Below, piece after piece: positions 44,017 through 53,445 of a DNA stretch of 64,000 nt. This DNA comes from JAGLOK01 sp963676355. Its GTDB lineage: Bacteria > Bacillota > Clostridia > Christensenellales > UMGS416. The stretch is from positions 2,480,001 to 2,544,000 of the forward strand of contig OY781093.1 of NCBI GenBank assembly GCA_963676355.1, in the 5' to 3' direction. The notes beneath the pieces were generated by a model. The model made no database searches. It saw only the letters and a program-made list of their open reading frames with translations, and had not been told where the DNA came from. A program made the position numbers and the translations under genes. Numbering within the stretch: the first letter of the stretch is position 1; the number at the start of each line of letters is the position of its first letter.

Positions 44017-44816
44017 TATACAACGAAAACATATATGACATTGTAAGGAAAGACAAAACCATAAGAAACGAACTCAAAGGGGCTTTTGAAAGAAACGAAT
44101 TCAGCGTTTTATATCAGGTGCAGAAATCCACCGACGGAAAAAATACGGGGACTGAGGCATTGGTCAGGTGGAAAAATCAAAACCTTGGCAATGTTTCACC
44201 AAGCCTTTTCGTTCCCATTATGGAAGAGAGCGAATATATAAGTAAACTGGGCCGACATGTTTTAGAGACAGTTGTGGGCGATTTTGCAAAGATAAAGGAA
44301 TCCATCCCAAGTGATTTTAAAATATCCATTAATCTTTCCAGCAGTGAGTTTATGGATAAATCTTTAGTTTTATCTCTGGTGGATGTCATTGAATCTGCAG
44401 GCCTTAAGCTTGAAAACTTCTGCTTTGAGATAACAGAGACCACATTGGTAAATAATCTTGAGCACGCAAATGAAATTATACACTATCTGCACGAAAAGAA
44501 AGTGGTGGTCGCAATTGATGATTTCGGAACCGGATTTTCTTCTCTTGGGTATCTTAAATCACTGTATGCAGACAAATTGAAAATAGACAGAACATTTATT
44601 AAAGATTACCCGAAATCAGACGATGGGACGATGATTAAAGCGATAATCAGTATGGCTAAACAACTTAAAATTGGTGTTATAGCTGAAGGAATCGAAAGCG
44701 AGGAGCAGCTTCAACTTATAAAATCCCTAAACTGCAAAGAGTATCAGGGATATTACGGCTCCAAGCCTATCTCGTTTAAGAAATTTGTTGACTTATTTAT
44801 AAAAAACAAGAAATAA
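44004..44816 (+). CDS. EAL phosphodiesterase half of the frameshifted gene
   Basis: In the -1 frame relative to the upstream gene, coding resumes without a stop after 43994 and runs through the usual GGDEF-EAL linker (NELKGAFERNEFSVLYQ) into a full EAL domain. Key motifs are intact: TEALVRW, FEITETTLV, AIDDFGTGFSSLGYL and AEGIESEEQL. The first ATG in this frame, 44118, lies inside the domain and would remove its first strand, and no RBS was seen upstream. So it is either expressed by frameshifting at the A6 run near 43999-44004 or silenced by a one-base deletion. Confidence 0.7.
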   Translation, partial: TNYLIYNENIYDIVRKDKTIRNELKGAFERNEFSVLYQVQKSTDGKNTGTEALVRWKNQNLGNVSPSLFVPIMEESEYISKLGRHVLETVVGDFAKIKESIPSDFKISINLSSSEFMDKSLVLSLVDVIESAGLKLENFCFEITETTLVNNLEHANEIIHYLHEKKVVVAIDDFGTGFSSLGYLKSLYADKLKIDRTFIKDYPKSDDGTMIKAIISMAKQLKIGVIAEGIESEEQLQLIKSLNCKEYQGYYGSKPISFKKFVDLFIKNKK

Positions 44817-45201
44817 AATGATTATCTGCAGTTCATTTGCACCGTAGCACATGCGGTATAATCCATTGTTTTTGTTTGTCATAAAAAGTGCTTATTTTTG
44901 CTTGTATTTTACTCTTTTTTTATTATTACAAATCAAATATAGAAACTAAATTTTAGATTCATCTTTAAGTATTAAAAACAATTTTTATCTATTTATCTCG
45001 AAACACTATTATTCCCTATAAATAGTTTAATAATAAGTATCTTGCAAGATCAGATAAGCTTTTGTGTTCCTTTAAACAATCTATTTAAACGGAAAAATTT
45101 AAGCAGTATATTTAAAGATTTATCCAATACCAATTGTATTCTACGTGCTCTTTTATAACTTCGCCATTAATTATTATTAACCATATAAAATTGCTAAAAC
45201 C
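44817..45201. other. gene-free stretch
   Basis: AT-rich convergent intergenic region between the EAL gene and the glucan phosphorylase gene. No gene or clear hairpin with a T-run was found. Confidence 0.4.
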
Positions 45202-46842
45202 TTAATTTAACTTCTTCTTCGCTTTCTTCCTCACTGGTGCATTGTATAGATATTTATAATAATCATCCAACATACGTTTTACCTCAAAATTATACTTGCA
45301 GTTTAAGATGCTTTGTTGCATCATATCAACCCAGCGGTTGTGATTGTCATAATATGTCGGTATCACTTCTTCATTTAACACTTTATATAAAGCTTTCAAA
45401 TCATGAGCATCCAAATCTTTGTCTTTTTTAAACTCTCTGCCATCGCCAAACTGCCAGCCATTTTTTCCATGATTGCAGGCTTCAGGCCACCAGCCATCAA
45501 GTACAGACAAATTAAGCACGCCATTCATCGCAGCTTTCATGCCCGATGTACCGCTTGCTTCCTTTGGACGGCGAGGATTGTTGAGCCACACATCACATCC
45601 TCTGGTGAGCGCAGCACCTATTGTCATATCATAGTTTTCTAGGAAAACAACGTTTTTAGGATACATCTTGCTCATCGCAACAAGGTTTTCAACTATTTTT
45701 TTACCATCATCATCCAACGGATGCGCTCTTCCAGAAAAGATTATCTGCATCTTATTTTGTTTAAACAGCTTCTCTACCAGCTTCCTATCAGTAAAAATGA
45801 AATTACTGCGTTTATACGCTACAGCCCTACGTGCAAATCCTATAGTTAGAACATTCTCATCCAGCAGCACATTGTTTCTGTCACGCACCATTTCAATCAG
45901 CTCACGTTTATTATTAACATGAGACTCCCACAATTTATTTTTATCATCCACATTGTCCAGCATATTGCTATCTACCCACGTTGGCAGGTGAATCGCATTC
46001 GTTATGCCAATAATTTCACACCTATCTTTTATATGCTCCCACATTTTATTTGCAGTTTCAGCATGTAGCTGTGCTACTGCGTTTGACATCTTACAAATTC
46101 TAAGTGCTGCAACAGTCATATTAAATGGTGCGTCTCCAATATCTACAAGCTGTTCGATTGTAAGATTATTGTTTGCGCCCATATACATAAGCGTTTCAAT
46201 TTTGTGTGATTCATTGCCTTGAATGACAGGTGTATGTGTTGTAAACACCGCCCTCTTTTTGGTTTTTTTCAAAGCTTTTTCATAGCTCAATCCTGCATCC
46301 ATGTATTCTCGGATAAGCTCAAAGCCAGCAAACACAGCATGTCCTTCGTTAAAATGATATATATCAATTTTTAGCCCTAGCTTGCGCAAGGCTCTGACAC
46401 CGCCGATGCCAAGAATCATCTCCTGTGCTATTCTTTCTTCGGGAAACCAGCCATAGAGCTGCCCCGTTATCCAGCGCTCATCATTTTTTTCTATGTCAGT
46501 GTCCAGAAGATAAAGGTCTGCGTTATCAAAACTGTCCACTTTCCACACTTTTGCATAGACATCTGCTTTTCTGATTTTAACGCATACTTCAATTCCAGTG
46601 TCCTTTAAAAACGGATATTTATAATTATGATAGGTATCATACGCCTTGCCGTCTTCGGATATCATCTGGTCTGTATATCCCTGCTTCCACATAAGTCCAA
46701 CACCAACGATTGGCATGTTGTGCTGCTTTGCTCCTTTTAGATAGTCTCCCGCCAATATGCCCAAGCCACCGGCATATTGTTTAAAGCTGCTTTCCAGACC
46801 ATACTCCATGCAAAAATATGCGACTTTAGGTTTTTTGTCCAT
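45202..46842 (-). CDS. glgP: alpha-glucan phosphorylase, short form
   Basis: A 546-residue GT35 phosphorylase that releases glucose 1-phosphate from glycogen or maltodextrin. The pyridoxal phosphate lysine is in EASGTSGMKAAMNG near 440. The phosphate and substrate loops are visible as FARRAVAYKRSNF and FSGRAHPLDDDGKK. It belongs to the compact TIGR02094-type family lacking the long N-terminal regulatory part of the 800-residue enzymes. GGAGG precedes ATG 46842. No other glg genes are adjacent. Confidence 0.88.
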   Translation of the reverse strand: MDKKPKVAYFCMEYGLESSFKQYAGGLGILAGDYLKGAKQHNMPIVGVGLMWKQGYTDQMISEDGKAYDTYHNYKYPFLKDTGIEVCVKIRKADVYAKVWKVDSFDNADLYLLDTDIEKNDERWITGQLYGWFPEERIAQEMILGIGGVRALRKLGLKIDIYHFNEGHAVFAGFELIREYMDAGLSYEKALKKTKKRAVFTTHTPVIQGNESHKIETLMYMGANNNLTIEQLVDIGDAPFNMTVAALRICKMSNAVAQLHAETANKMWEHIKDRCEIIGITNAIHLPTWVDSNMLDNVDDKNKLWESHVNNKRELIEMVRDRNNVLLDENVLTIGFARRAVAYKRSNFIFTDRKLVEKLFKQNKMQIIFSGRAHPLDDDGKKIVENLVAMSKMYPKNVVFLENYDMTIGAALTRGCDVWLNNPRRPKEASGTSGMKAAMNGVLNLSVLDGWWPEACNHGKNGWQFGDGREFKKDKDLDAHDLKALYKVLNEEVIPTYYDNHNRWVDMMQQSILNCKYNFEVKRMLDDYYKYLYNAPVRKKAKKKLN

Positions 46843-46890
46843 ATATATCCTCCGAACATGTTGCGTAGTATCTTATGATTAGTTTGTTTG

Positions 46891-47805
46891 TCAATCTTTT
46901 TTCCGTTTTGATCCAAATATCGATGAAAATATTGACTTTAAGCTTATTTTCCCGCCAAACACTGGAAATATCCCTAAGCGTCCATAATCTTTTATCTGCT
47001 CCACATTTTTCAACACTTCCATATCCTCATTGGATATCTCAAAGTCAACTTCGACATTGCTTTTCATGTGCTCAGGGTTCACCGTTTTTGGAAGTGGCAA
47101 AAGATCAAGCTGCAAAGTATATCTAATACACAGCTGTGCTATTGAGACTTCATATTTCTTTGCCATTTGTGACACCTGTTTATCTTTAAGCAATGCACCA
47201 TGCGCAATTGGTGAATAAGCTTCAACCAAAATATCATTATCCTGACAATATTCTATAAGCTCTAAAGGCGTGTTGCTGATATGCGTTAAAATCTGGTTTA
47301 CCATAGGTTTCACTTTGCAACTGCTTAGAATGTTTTCCAAATCAACTATTTGAAAATTGGATACTCCTATTGCACGCAATTTCCCCGCATCATATGCCTC
47401 TTCAAGAGCTTTCCACGCCTCACGATTTCCTTCAAAATACCGCTCTTGTCCACCAAACTGAGTCCATGGCTGTGGGCTGTGGATAATCATTAAGTCAATA
47501 TAATCCACCTGCAACTCCTCAAGAGACTTATCGATTGACGAAACTGCCTTTTCATACGACTTTATCCCCGCTCCAAGCTTTGTCGTCACAAACAATTCTT
47601 CTCTTTTTACTCCACATTCTTTTATCCCAATACCAACGCCATTTTCGTTGCGGTAAGCCTGCGCTGTATCAATATGTCTATATCCTAATTTTATCGCTTC
47701 TTTTACCGCAGGCACTACATCTTTGTTGTTTATCATCCATGTACCATAACCAATCTTGGGGATTTCAACTCCGTTTGTGAGAGTAAAATTTTCGTTTAAC
47801 ACCAT
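46891..47805 (-). CDS. aldo/keto reductase, 2,5-diketo-gluconate reductase-like
   Basis: A 304-residue barrel reductase. GYRHIDTAQAYRNE supplies the catalytic Asp and Tyr, LFVTTKLG the lysine and DLMIIHSPQPW the histidine; PLPKTVNPEHMKSNVEV is the NADPH loop. It belongs to the AKR5-like group acting on keto sugars and small carbonyls. AAGGAG precedes ATG 47805. It is upstream of glgP on the same strand with 48 bp between, so cotranscription is possible. Confidence 0.83.
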   Translation of the reverse strand: MVLNENFTLTNGVEIPKIGYGTWMINNKDVVPAVKEAIKLGYRHIDTAQAYRNENGVGIGIKECGVKREELFVTTKLGAGIKSYEKAVSSIDKSLEELQVDYIDLMIIHSPQPWTQFGGQERYFEGNREAWKALEEAYDAGKLRAIGVSNFQIVDLENILSSCKVKPMVNQILTHISNTPLELIEYCQDNDILVEAYSPIAHGALLKDKQVSQMAKKYEVSIAQLCIRYTLQLDLLPLPKTVNPEHMKSNVEVDFEISNEDMEVLKNVEQIKDYGRLGIFPVFGGKISLKSIFSSIFGSKRKKD

Positions 47806-47960
47806 AACAATTTCTCCTTATACAGTCAGTTCAAAGTAACAGTCGCCTTATTACAATTATACTTCTTCAATCATACTCATTCAAATCATTTAGCTTTTAT
47901 AGCCGCATTAGTCAAATTACTCTAATTTCACCATTGATTCGCTCTTTATTCTAAACTCCT

Positions 47961-48806
47961 TTAAATAGTATTTTTATATGTTCCGGGTGTGATTCCTTCC
48001 ACCTTTTTATATGTTCTTATAAAATTTGAAGTATTGTTATATCCCACTTTCCATGCGGCATCAGAAACACTTTCTCCCGCTTCGAGTATTTGCCTGGCAC
48101 AGTACATTCTGTAGTTTATAATATACTTTCCTATGGTATATCCTGTTTTTGCTTTAAATTTTTTGTTCAATATGTTTTTGCTTAAATAAAACTTCTCACA
48201 AAGACTATCAAGACTAAGATCTTTTTCAACATTTGTCGTTATATATTTCAATATTTCAAATACAATTTCGTCTCCATCTGCTCTTCTTGCAGGCATTTGC
48301 TTTACATTTGCAGAATACGCATCGTGCAAAAACAACAAAATATCAGCCAGCGCGAGCTGCTGTCTTACATCATCTAGCTCCCCTCTTGATTTTATGAGTT
48401 TCTTTAGTGTTTCAAGCTTATCGATATAACCTTGAGCCTGCTTTGTAGATAAACTAATTTTAGGAGAAAAATTACGTGCGCTTGCGGTAAACGGCATCAA
48501 TATATCTGCCTTTTCGCTAAGCTTTACTAACTTTGATGGATTAAAGTTTAAAACAGTGCTTATATATCTTGCATCTTCCGGCTTTATGCTCATATGAATA
48601 TCCGATGGCGCAAAAACCAACATATCATTCGGCATGAGGTCATAAACCTTGTCATTTATAAGACAAGACATCGGTCCAGAATGTGTTATGTATACTTCAT
48701 AGGAAGAATGGAAGTGCAGCCTTTGAACGCTGCCTGTCTTGTCCTCTTTCACACTGACATAGATATCAGCATTTGTATCATATCCTATGTATTTGTTATC
48801 CATCAT
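47961..48806 (-). CDS. AraC-family transcriptional regulator
   Basis: A 281-residue regulator. The N-terminal cupin is seen in LHFHSSYEVYITHSG and MPNDMLVFAPSDIHM. The C-terminal double helix-turn-helix spans about 185-280 (LSLDSLCEKFYLSKNILNKKF and SDAAWKVGYNNTSNFIRTYKK). It starts about 90 bp from the divergent URO-D-like gene, which it probably regulates. The RBS is weak and two adjacent ATG codons are possible starts. Confidence 0.83.
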   Translation of the reverse strand: MMDNKYIGYDTNADIYVSVKEDKTGSVQRLHFHSSYEVYITHSGPMSCLINDKVYDLMPNDMLVFAPSDIHMSIKPEDARYISTVLNFNPSKLVKLSEKADILMPFTASARNFSPKISLSTKQAQGYIDKLETLKKLIKSRGELDDVRQQLALADILLFLHDAYSANVKQMPARRADGDEIVFEILKYITTNVEKDLSLDSLCEKFYLSKNILNKKFKAKTGYTIGKYIINYRMYCARQILEAGESVSDAAWKVGYNNTSNFIRTYKKVEGITPGTYKNTI

Positions 48807-48897
48807 TGTTCCCGAAAAGTGATTTTTGAATACTTATTTTAAATATTAGCATACACATGCCCTTTTCTCAATGCTATATTATATTATGGAGGATATT

Positions 48898-50019
48898 ATG
48901 AGTTTAGATTTAAACCAGTTTTGGCTAGATGACGAAGAGGCTCACAAAGATAATTGTTTTAATGATGATGCACCACAGCTTGCTTTGGGAATAAGAATGA
49001 GCGGTGAATGCGTTTTTGCAGAGCTTTCTGAAGAAGGTTTTCCGTGGGACAACACTATGCCTATTAATAGGCGCATTGAGCTTAACAAGAGATATAATGA
49101 CAAAGCTGAAAAAATTGTTGGAAAGCGTCTGCTAAAGGAAAACTTTCTGCCTGACGATTCCAAATTCCCTTATGTTAAAAGAATAGGCGAAGTATTTGGC
49201 GGCATCTATCACGCTGAAAAAGAAGGTGGAGAATGGCTATATTCTGACATTAAAACACCATCCGCTCTCGAAGCTCAGCTAGATAAAGTCGACAATATGG
49301 ATATAGAGAGCTTTATGCTGCCTGATAATTGGGCGGACGAAAAGAAGCGAATTTACGACAAATACGGAATTAATCCCCCCCTTTCAAGATGGGTAAGAGG
49401 ACCGGTTACGCTTGCAACTTCAATTTACGGTGTAGAGAACCTCATTTTTTTGTACTATGATGCAAGAGAACTCTTTGAAAGATTTTCTAATACGATTTTA
49501 AAAGTGATTCTCAAAATGACTCAGGTTTCGGACAACCAAGCAAGCTACGATGATAAAAATTTTCCAAGCGGCTTCTGGTTTGCAGATGACGACTGCAACC
49601 TATTCACCCCTGAAATGTATGAATCATTTGGCTATCCTATATTAAAAAAAGTCTTCGAGCATTTCAGTCCCAACGAAGGAGATGCTAGATATCAGCATTC
49701 CGATTCGGCTATGGAACACCTGATTCCGCAGCTTGCAAAGCTAAATCTAACTGGATGTAATTTTGGCCCAACTGTAACGGTGGACAAGATAAGAGCGCAC
49801 ATGCCAAAAACCAGAATAGACGGCTGCATCGCTCCTTTTACATTCATGAATAATGATAAAGATCAAATAAAAAAGGAAGTCATGAGAGATTTCGAGATGG
49901 TGAAACAAAGCGGAATAAAAGGGATAAACCTTTCAACAGCAGGCTCTATAAACAATGGTTCCTCTCTTGAAAGCATGCGCTTTATTATGGAACTTATCCA
50001 AAATCAATGTAGGTTTTAG
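48898..50019 (+). CDS. uroporphyrinogen decarboxylase-like (URO-D superfamily) protein
   Basis: A 373-residue TIM-barrel protein of the URO-D/MtaA superfamily. The central RWVRGPVTLATSIYGVENL and the C-terminal metal or substrate region (YQHSDSAMEHLIPQL, then LNLTGCNFGP) fit the family. True haem UroD is unlikely because no haem genes are near and the N-terminus differs. Members beside AraC regulators are often linked to carbon-source use, possibly methyl transfer, but the reaction is unknown. ATG 48898 has GGAGG upstream. Confidence 0.7.
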   Translation: MSLDLNQFWLDDEEAHKDNCFNDDAPQLALGIRMSGECVFAELSEEGFPWDNTMPINRRIELNKRYNDKAEKIVGKRLLKENFLPDDSKFPYVKRIGEVFGGIYHAEKEGGEWLYSDIKTPSALEAQLDKVDNMDIESFMLPDNWADEKKRIYDKYGINPPLSRWVRGPVTLATSIYGVENLIFLYYDARELFERFSNTILKVILKMTQVSDNQASYDDKNFPSGFWFADDDCNLFTPEMYESFGYPILKKVFEHFSPNEGDARYQHSDSAMEHLIPQLAKLNLTGCNFGPTVTVDKIRAHMPKTRIDGCIAPFTFMNNDKDQIKKEVMRDFEMVKQSGIKGINLSTAGSINNGSSLESMRFIMELIQNQCRF

Positions 50020-50110
50020 TTTCTCAAACTTAAATCAGTTTTTCATTTTACTTCTAAGTTAAAAACAAATTGTTTTATTAATTTAAACTTAAGAGTTCAA
50101 CTCTAAAGAA

Positions 50111-50137
50111 AAAGAGAATTGATTTGCAATTCTCTTT
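50111..50137 (-). terminator. terminator of the nif/ABC/ferredoxin operon
   Basis: AAAGAGAATTG and CAATTCTCTTT form an 11-bp stem with a 5-nt loop, followed on the minus strand by a T-rich tract, 17 bp after the ferredoxin stop. Confidence 0.8.
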
Positions 50138-50153
50138 AGTCTCTTATATTCTT

Positions 50154-50459
50154 TTATAACTCCAATCTCTCCACGGTCTCACCTTCTTCTAAAGCGTCCA
50201 ATATTTCTTCAACATCATCGGGTGTCACCTTGGAATACCATGTCTGCTGCGGATAAATCATCACAACAGGTCCCATCGAGCAAAGCCCCACGCATCCTGT
50301 ATACGACACCATTACTTCCCCATCTAAGTCCCTGTCGGCAACTTCTTCCACAAAGCTTTGTAATATCTCGTGCGAGTCTTTTTTAAGGCACACCCCCTGC
50401 GCTTCGCCCTGAAGCCTTGCGCTGCTGCACACAAAAATGTGATATTTAGGTTTTTCCAT
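50154..50459 (-). CDS. [2Fe-2S] thioredoxin-fold ferredoxin, C. pasteurianum type
   Basis: A 101-residue ferredoxin from ATG 50459. Cysteines fall at 11, 24, 56 and 60 (HIFVCSSARLQG, GVC, YTGCVGLC), the numbering I recall for the cluster ligands of the Clostridium pasteurianum [2Fe-2S] ferredoxin. The non-ligand Cys14 of that protein is alanine here. The C. pasteurianum protein has been reported to interact with nitrogenase MoFe protein, and here the gene is at the end of the nif operon, which supports a nitrogen-fixation role. AAAGGAG with 6-nt spacing decides the second of two ATG codons. Confidence 0.85.
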   Translation of the reverse strand: MEKPKYHIFVCSSARLQGEAQGVCLKKDSHEILQSFVEEVADRDLDGEVMVSYTGCVGLCSMGPVVMIYPQQTWYSKVTPDDVEEILDALEEGETVERLEL

Positions 50460-50470
50460 CATATTCTCCT

Positions 50471-51238
50471 TTAAGCTGTTTTAGTTATATAGTCTCTGAT
50501 TCTTATGTCCTTAATCTCATCCACTTCTATGCTGTATAAGTCATGCAAAATATCATTGTTTTCAAGAATCGATACCTTATCGTCCTTGTACACCAGGCCA
50601 TCTTTAATCATAAGCACTTTGTCCGCAAACACTTTTGCCTGAGAAGCTGAATGGCTTGTTATCAATAAAGAAAGGTTTTCATCCTTAAGCTTTATTATTT
50701 GGGATAAGACTGTTATTGAGTTGTTATAATCAAGACTCGCTGTCGGCTCATCCATAATTATAAGCTTAGGATTTTGCACCAGCGCACGTGCAATCAACAC
50801 CAGTTGCTTTTCTCCGCCTGAAAGCTTTTTAAACATTCTGTCTGCAAGGTGCAATATATTTAGTTTCTCAAGCGCTTGTTCAGCTTTTCTGTAATGCTTT
50901 GCTTTAGGCTCGCTAAATGCTCCGATTTGCGGATTGCATCCCATTACTACAATATCTATCACAGGATATGAAAATGTGCAGTTATGGCACTGTGGCACAT
51001 ATGCTATCAGTTTTGAAAGCTGCTTTTTTGAAAGAGTATTGATGTCATCTCCTTCCAGCACAATCCTTCCTCCATCTGTTTTAACAAATCCCATTACAGT
51101 GCGAAATAGTGTAGTCTTGCCCGCTCCATTACTGCCAAGTACGGCATATGCTTCACCTTGTCGCACTTGCATATCAATCATTTTAAGCACCTGCTTTTTG
51201 CCGTAATTTACAGCTATGTTTTCAAGTTTTAAAAGCAT
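50471..51238 (-). CDS. FecE/MolC-type ABC transporter ATPase
   Basis: A 255-residue ATPase of the iron-siderophore/cobalamin/molybdate importer class. Walker A is GSNGAGKTT near 36, the Q-loop is near 80, the signature is KLSGGEKQLVL, and Walker B is LIIMDEPTASLD. AGGAGG precedes ATG 51238. It is third in the importer set that follows nifK, which points to molybdate or iron supply for nitrogenase; the substrate cannot be fixed from sequence. Confidence 0.87.
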   Translation of the reverse strand: MLLKLENIAVNYGKKQVLKMIDMQVRQGEAYAVLGSNGAGKTTLFRTVMGFVKTDGGRIVLEGDDINTLSKKQLSKLIAYVPQCHNCTFSYPVIDIVVMGCNPQIGAFSEPKAKHYRKAEQALEKLNILHLADRMFKKLSGGEKQLVLIARALVQNPKLIIMDEPTASLDYNNSITVLSQIIKLKDENLSLLITSHSASQAKVFADKVLMIKDGLVYKDDKVSILENNDILHDLYSIEVDEIKDIRIRDYITKTA

Positions 51239-51246
51239 TTTCCCTC

Positions 51247-52257
51247 CTACCAGCTTCTTTTACCTTTAACCATCAGGTATAAAAACAGCGGCGTTCCCAC
51301 AAGTGATGTCAGTATCCCAAGCGGAATTTCAGTTGATAGCATTACGCGCGATATATCGTCCAGCATCAGCATGAATGTAGCACCAATAAATATGGATGCA
51401 GGCATAAGCCTTTTATAGTCTGTTCCCACTATCATGCGAGCTATATGCGGGACAATAAGCCCCACCCAAGATATCATGCCACATATCGACACTGCAGCAG
51501 CCGTAATCACTGTCGAGAGTATTATTACAATCCCCCTGAACTTTCTAGTATCAACGCCAAGCGACATTGCCTCTTCCTCATCCAGTGTCATTATGTTTAT
51601 CTTCCAGCGCATAAGATATAGCCCTAGAAGTCCCATCAAAACAGGTGTTCCAACAAAAATAAGGTCATGTAGTCTCACATCCGCGACAGAACCCAAAAGC
51701 CAAAAAGTTATTGCCGGAAGATCATCATATGGATCTCCAACATATTTTATAAGTGATATAAGCGATGTGAATGCGGAGCTTATCACAACTCCGGTTAATA
51801 TTAAAGTAAGAGTCCTGTCCATCTTTTTTGACACAATGTGGCTCATAAAATATACAGCCGCCACAGCTAAAAGTCCAAACAAGAAAGCCATACCCTGAAT
51901 CATCCCTGCGCCAAATCCTAAAAGAATTGCCACTCCTGCTCCAAAGCCTGCACCAGATGACACTCCCAATAGTGAAGGTGACACCATAGGGTTTTTAAAT
52001 ATTCCTTGGTAGCTTGCGCCTGCCGCAGATAAAGCACTTCCTATAAGAAGAGACGCCACTATCCGAGGCAATCGCACCTTAACCAAAATGTTTCTTGCAA
52101 TCCTTAGGTTGTCATCCAATTCACCAAAGGAACTTACCGTTCGAAAAACATCCCCCGGTGTAATCTTATATCTTCCGACAAAAAGAGAAACTGCGGCCGC
52201 AAATATAGCTATAAGTGCCAGCACTAATATTTTATTGTTTCTCTTTGTCATTTCCAT
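51247..52257 (-). CDS. FecCD-type ABC transporter permease
   Basis: A 336-residue permease with about ten helices. Family signatures are LVKVRLPRIVASLLIGSALS, GVSSGAGFGA and, near residue 250, GLIVPHIARMIVGTDY. It forms the channel with the ATPase encoded 8 bp downstream. The start is ATG 52257, directly after the binding-protein stop, with GGGGA upstream; an in-frame start 27 nt earlier lies inside the previous gene. Confidence 0.87.
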   Translation of the reverse strand: MEMTKRNNKILVLALIAIFAAAVSLFVGRYKITPGDVFRTVSSFGELDDNLRIARNILVKVRLPRIVASLLIGSALSAAGASYQGIFKNPMVSPSLLGVSSGAGFGAGVAILLGFGAGMIQGMAFLFGLLAVAAVYFMSHIVSKKMDRTLTLILTGVVISSAFTSLISLIKYVGDPYDDLPAITFWLLGSVADVRLHDLIFVGTPVLMGLLGLYLMRWKINIMTLDEEEAMSLGVDTRKFRGIVIILSTVITAAAVSICGMISWVGLIVPHIARMIVGTDYKRLMPASIFIGATFMLMLDDISRVMLSTEIPLGILTSLVGTPLFLYLMVKGKRSW

Positions 52258-52258
52258 G

Positions 52259-53395
52259 CTATTTCCCCAAAAGGTTCTCCACATCCGTGTCCGTTAACTC
52301 ACATCCGTAAAACAGATTAAAGAATTCCTTTATTTCTGAATTTAAATCATAATCATACAAATCCGGATAAAGCATTTCTGCAAGCCATTTTATGCCCAAT
52401 ATTCTGTTTACTGAAGGCGGTCTGTCAAACCAATTAAACGGGAATCTCGGCACACTTATAACTCTTTCGTTTTGAACTGCGCTAACCTCCGCCCATATCT
52501 CATCAGTCTTTATCACTTCATATCCTGCACTCATTGCCGCACCTTTGTGACCTACGAGAATAGCTTCAGGATCCCATTGAAGCACCTGCTCCAGTGTAAC
52601 CTCGCCGCTCACTTCCCCGCCTGCGGACTGCGCAATGTTTACTCCACCAACAAGCTCAATAAGCTCCGCATTCGGAGAGCCTGCAAACTCAGTCGTAAGT
52701 CCATCATCCAGCATCGCATAATATACAGACACTTTTTCTTCAATGGATGCGCTTGTTTTTACTGCATCCTCATATGCGCTCTTATAATATCCCATCAGAA
52801 CCGCTGCTTTTTCTTCAACTCCAAGCAGTCCACCTAAAAACTCATATGCCTTGTCATAATTTTTAAGATTGGCATTAACCACCACCACAGGAATTCCAAG
52901 CTTATCCTGCATTTCATCAGCGGCTGCAATAGTTTTGTCTTTTATCTTCACATCAGTTATAAGTATTATGTCCGGCGCAAGAGCTATTATCTCTTCTGCG
53001 TTAGCTTTTTTTCCATTTCCATAAAGATTGCCAAGCACGGGCAAATCCAAAACATCCTCGTTCAAATACTTCTTTGCAGCGTCGCTGAATTTTAAGTTCC
53101 AACCAACCATCATTTCTGATGCCAATGTATATAGCAATATAGTTGAGTTGTTATTCGAACCAAACACAGTTTTAATTTTATAAGGCACAGTTACTGATCT
53201 TCCGGCCATGTCTTCAATCACAGCTTCCGTAGGTTCTGCTGTCGGCTCTTGGGTAGCTTCTTCTTCCATCTCAATAATTTCAGTCGAAGCCTCTACTGAT
53301 TCATCAATATTTTCAACTGCTGCCGCTGAACATCCTAATGCAATAGCGGCTACAAACAAAGTCAATGCTAATACAGCGATTAATAATTTTTTCAT
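52259..53395 (-). CDS. metal-type ABC transporter substrate-binding lipoprotein
   Basis: A 378-residue extracytoplasmic binding protein (PF01497-type). MKKLLIAVLALTLFV leads to the lipobox ALGCSA. A glutamate/threonine/proline linker follows (about 25-60), then the two-lobed domain, with RFPFNWFDRPPSVNR near 315, a pattern I associate with molybdate or iron-complex binding proteins. ATG 53395 is used because the signal peptide starts there, although no good Shine-Dalgarno is visible. A stem-loop occupies the preceding 35 bp, so translation may depend on RNA folding or coupling to nifK. Confidence 0.83.
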   Translation of the reverse strand: MKKLLIAVLALTLFVAAIALGCSAAAVENIDESVEASTEIIEMEEEATQEPTAEPTEAVIEDMAGRSVTVPYKIKTVFGSNNNSTILLYTLASEMMVGWNLKFSDAAKKYLNEDVLDLPVLGNLYGNGKKANAEEIIALAPDIILITDVKIKDKTIAAADEMQDKLGIPVVVVNANLKNYDKAYEFLGGLLGVEEKAAVLMGYYKSAYEDAVKTSASIEEKVSVYYAMLDDGLTTEFAGSPNAELIELVGGVNIAQSAGGEVSGEVTLEQVLQWDPEAILVGHKGAAMSAGYEVIKTDEIWAEVSAVQNERVISVPRFPFNWFDRPPSVNRILGIKWLAEMLYPDLYDYDLNSEIKEFFNLFYGCELTDTDVENLLGK

Positions 53396-53396
53396 T

Positions 53397-53431
53397 TTTA
53401 AAATAAAGGCGGCACTTTTTAAAATGCCGCC
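53397..53431 (-). terminator. stem-loop between nifK and the transporter genes
   Basis: On the minus strand GGCGGCA pairs with TGCCGCC across an A/T-rich loop, followed by TTTATTTT. It looks like a partial terminator or RNA processing site that would lower transporter expression relative to nifHDK. Confidence 0.6.
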
Positions 53432-53445
53432 GCTCCTTTCATAGG

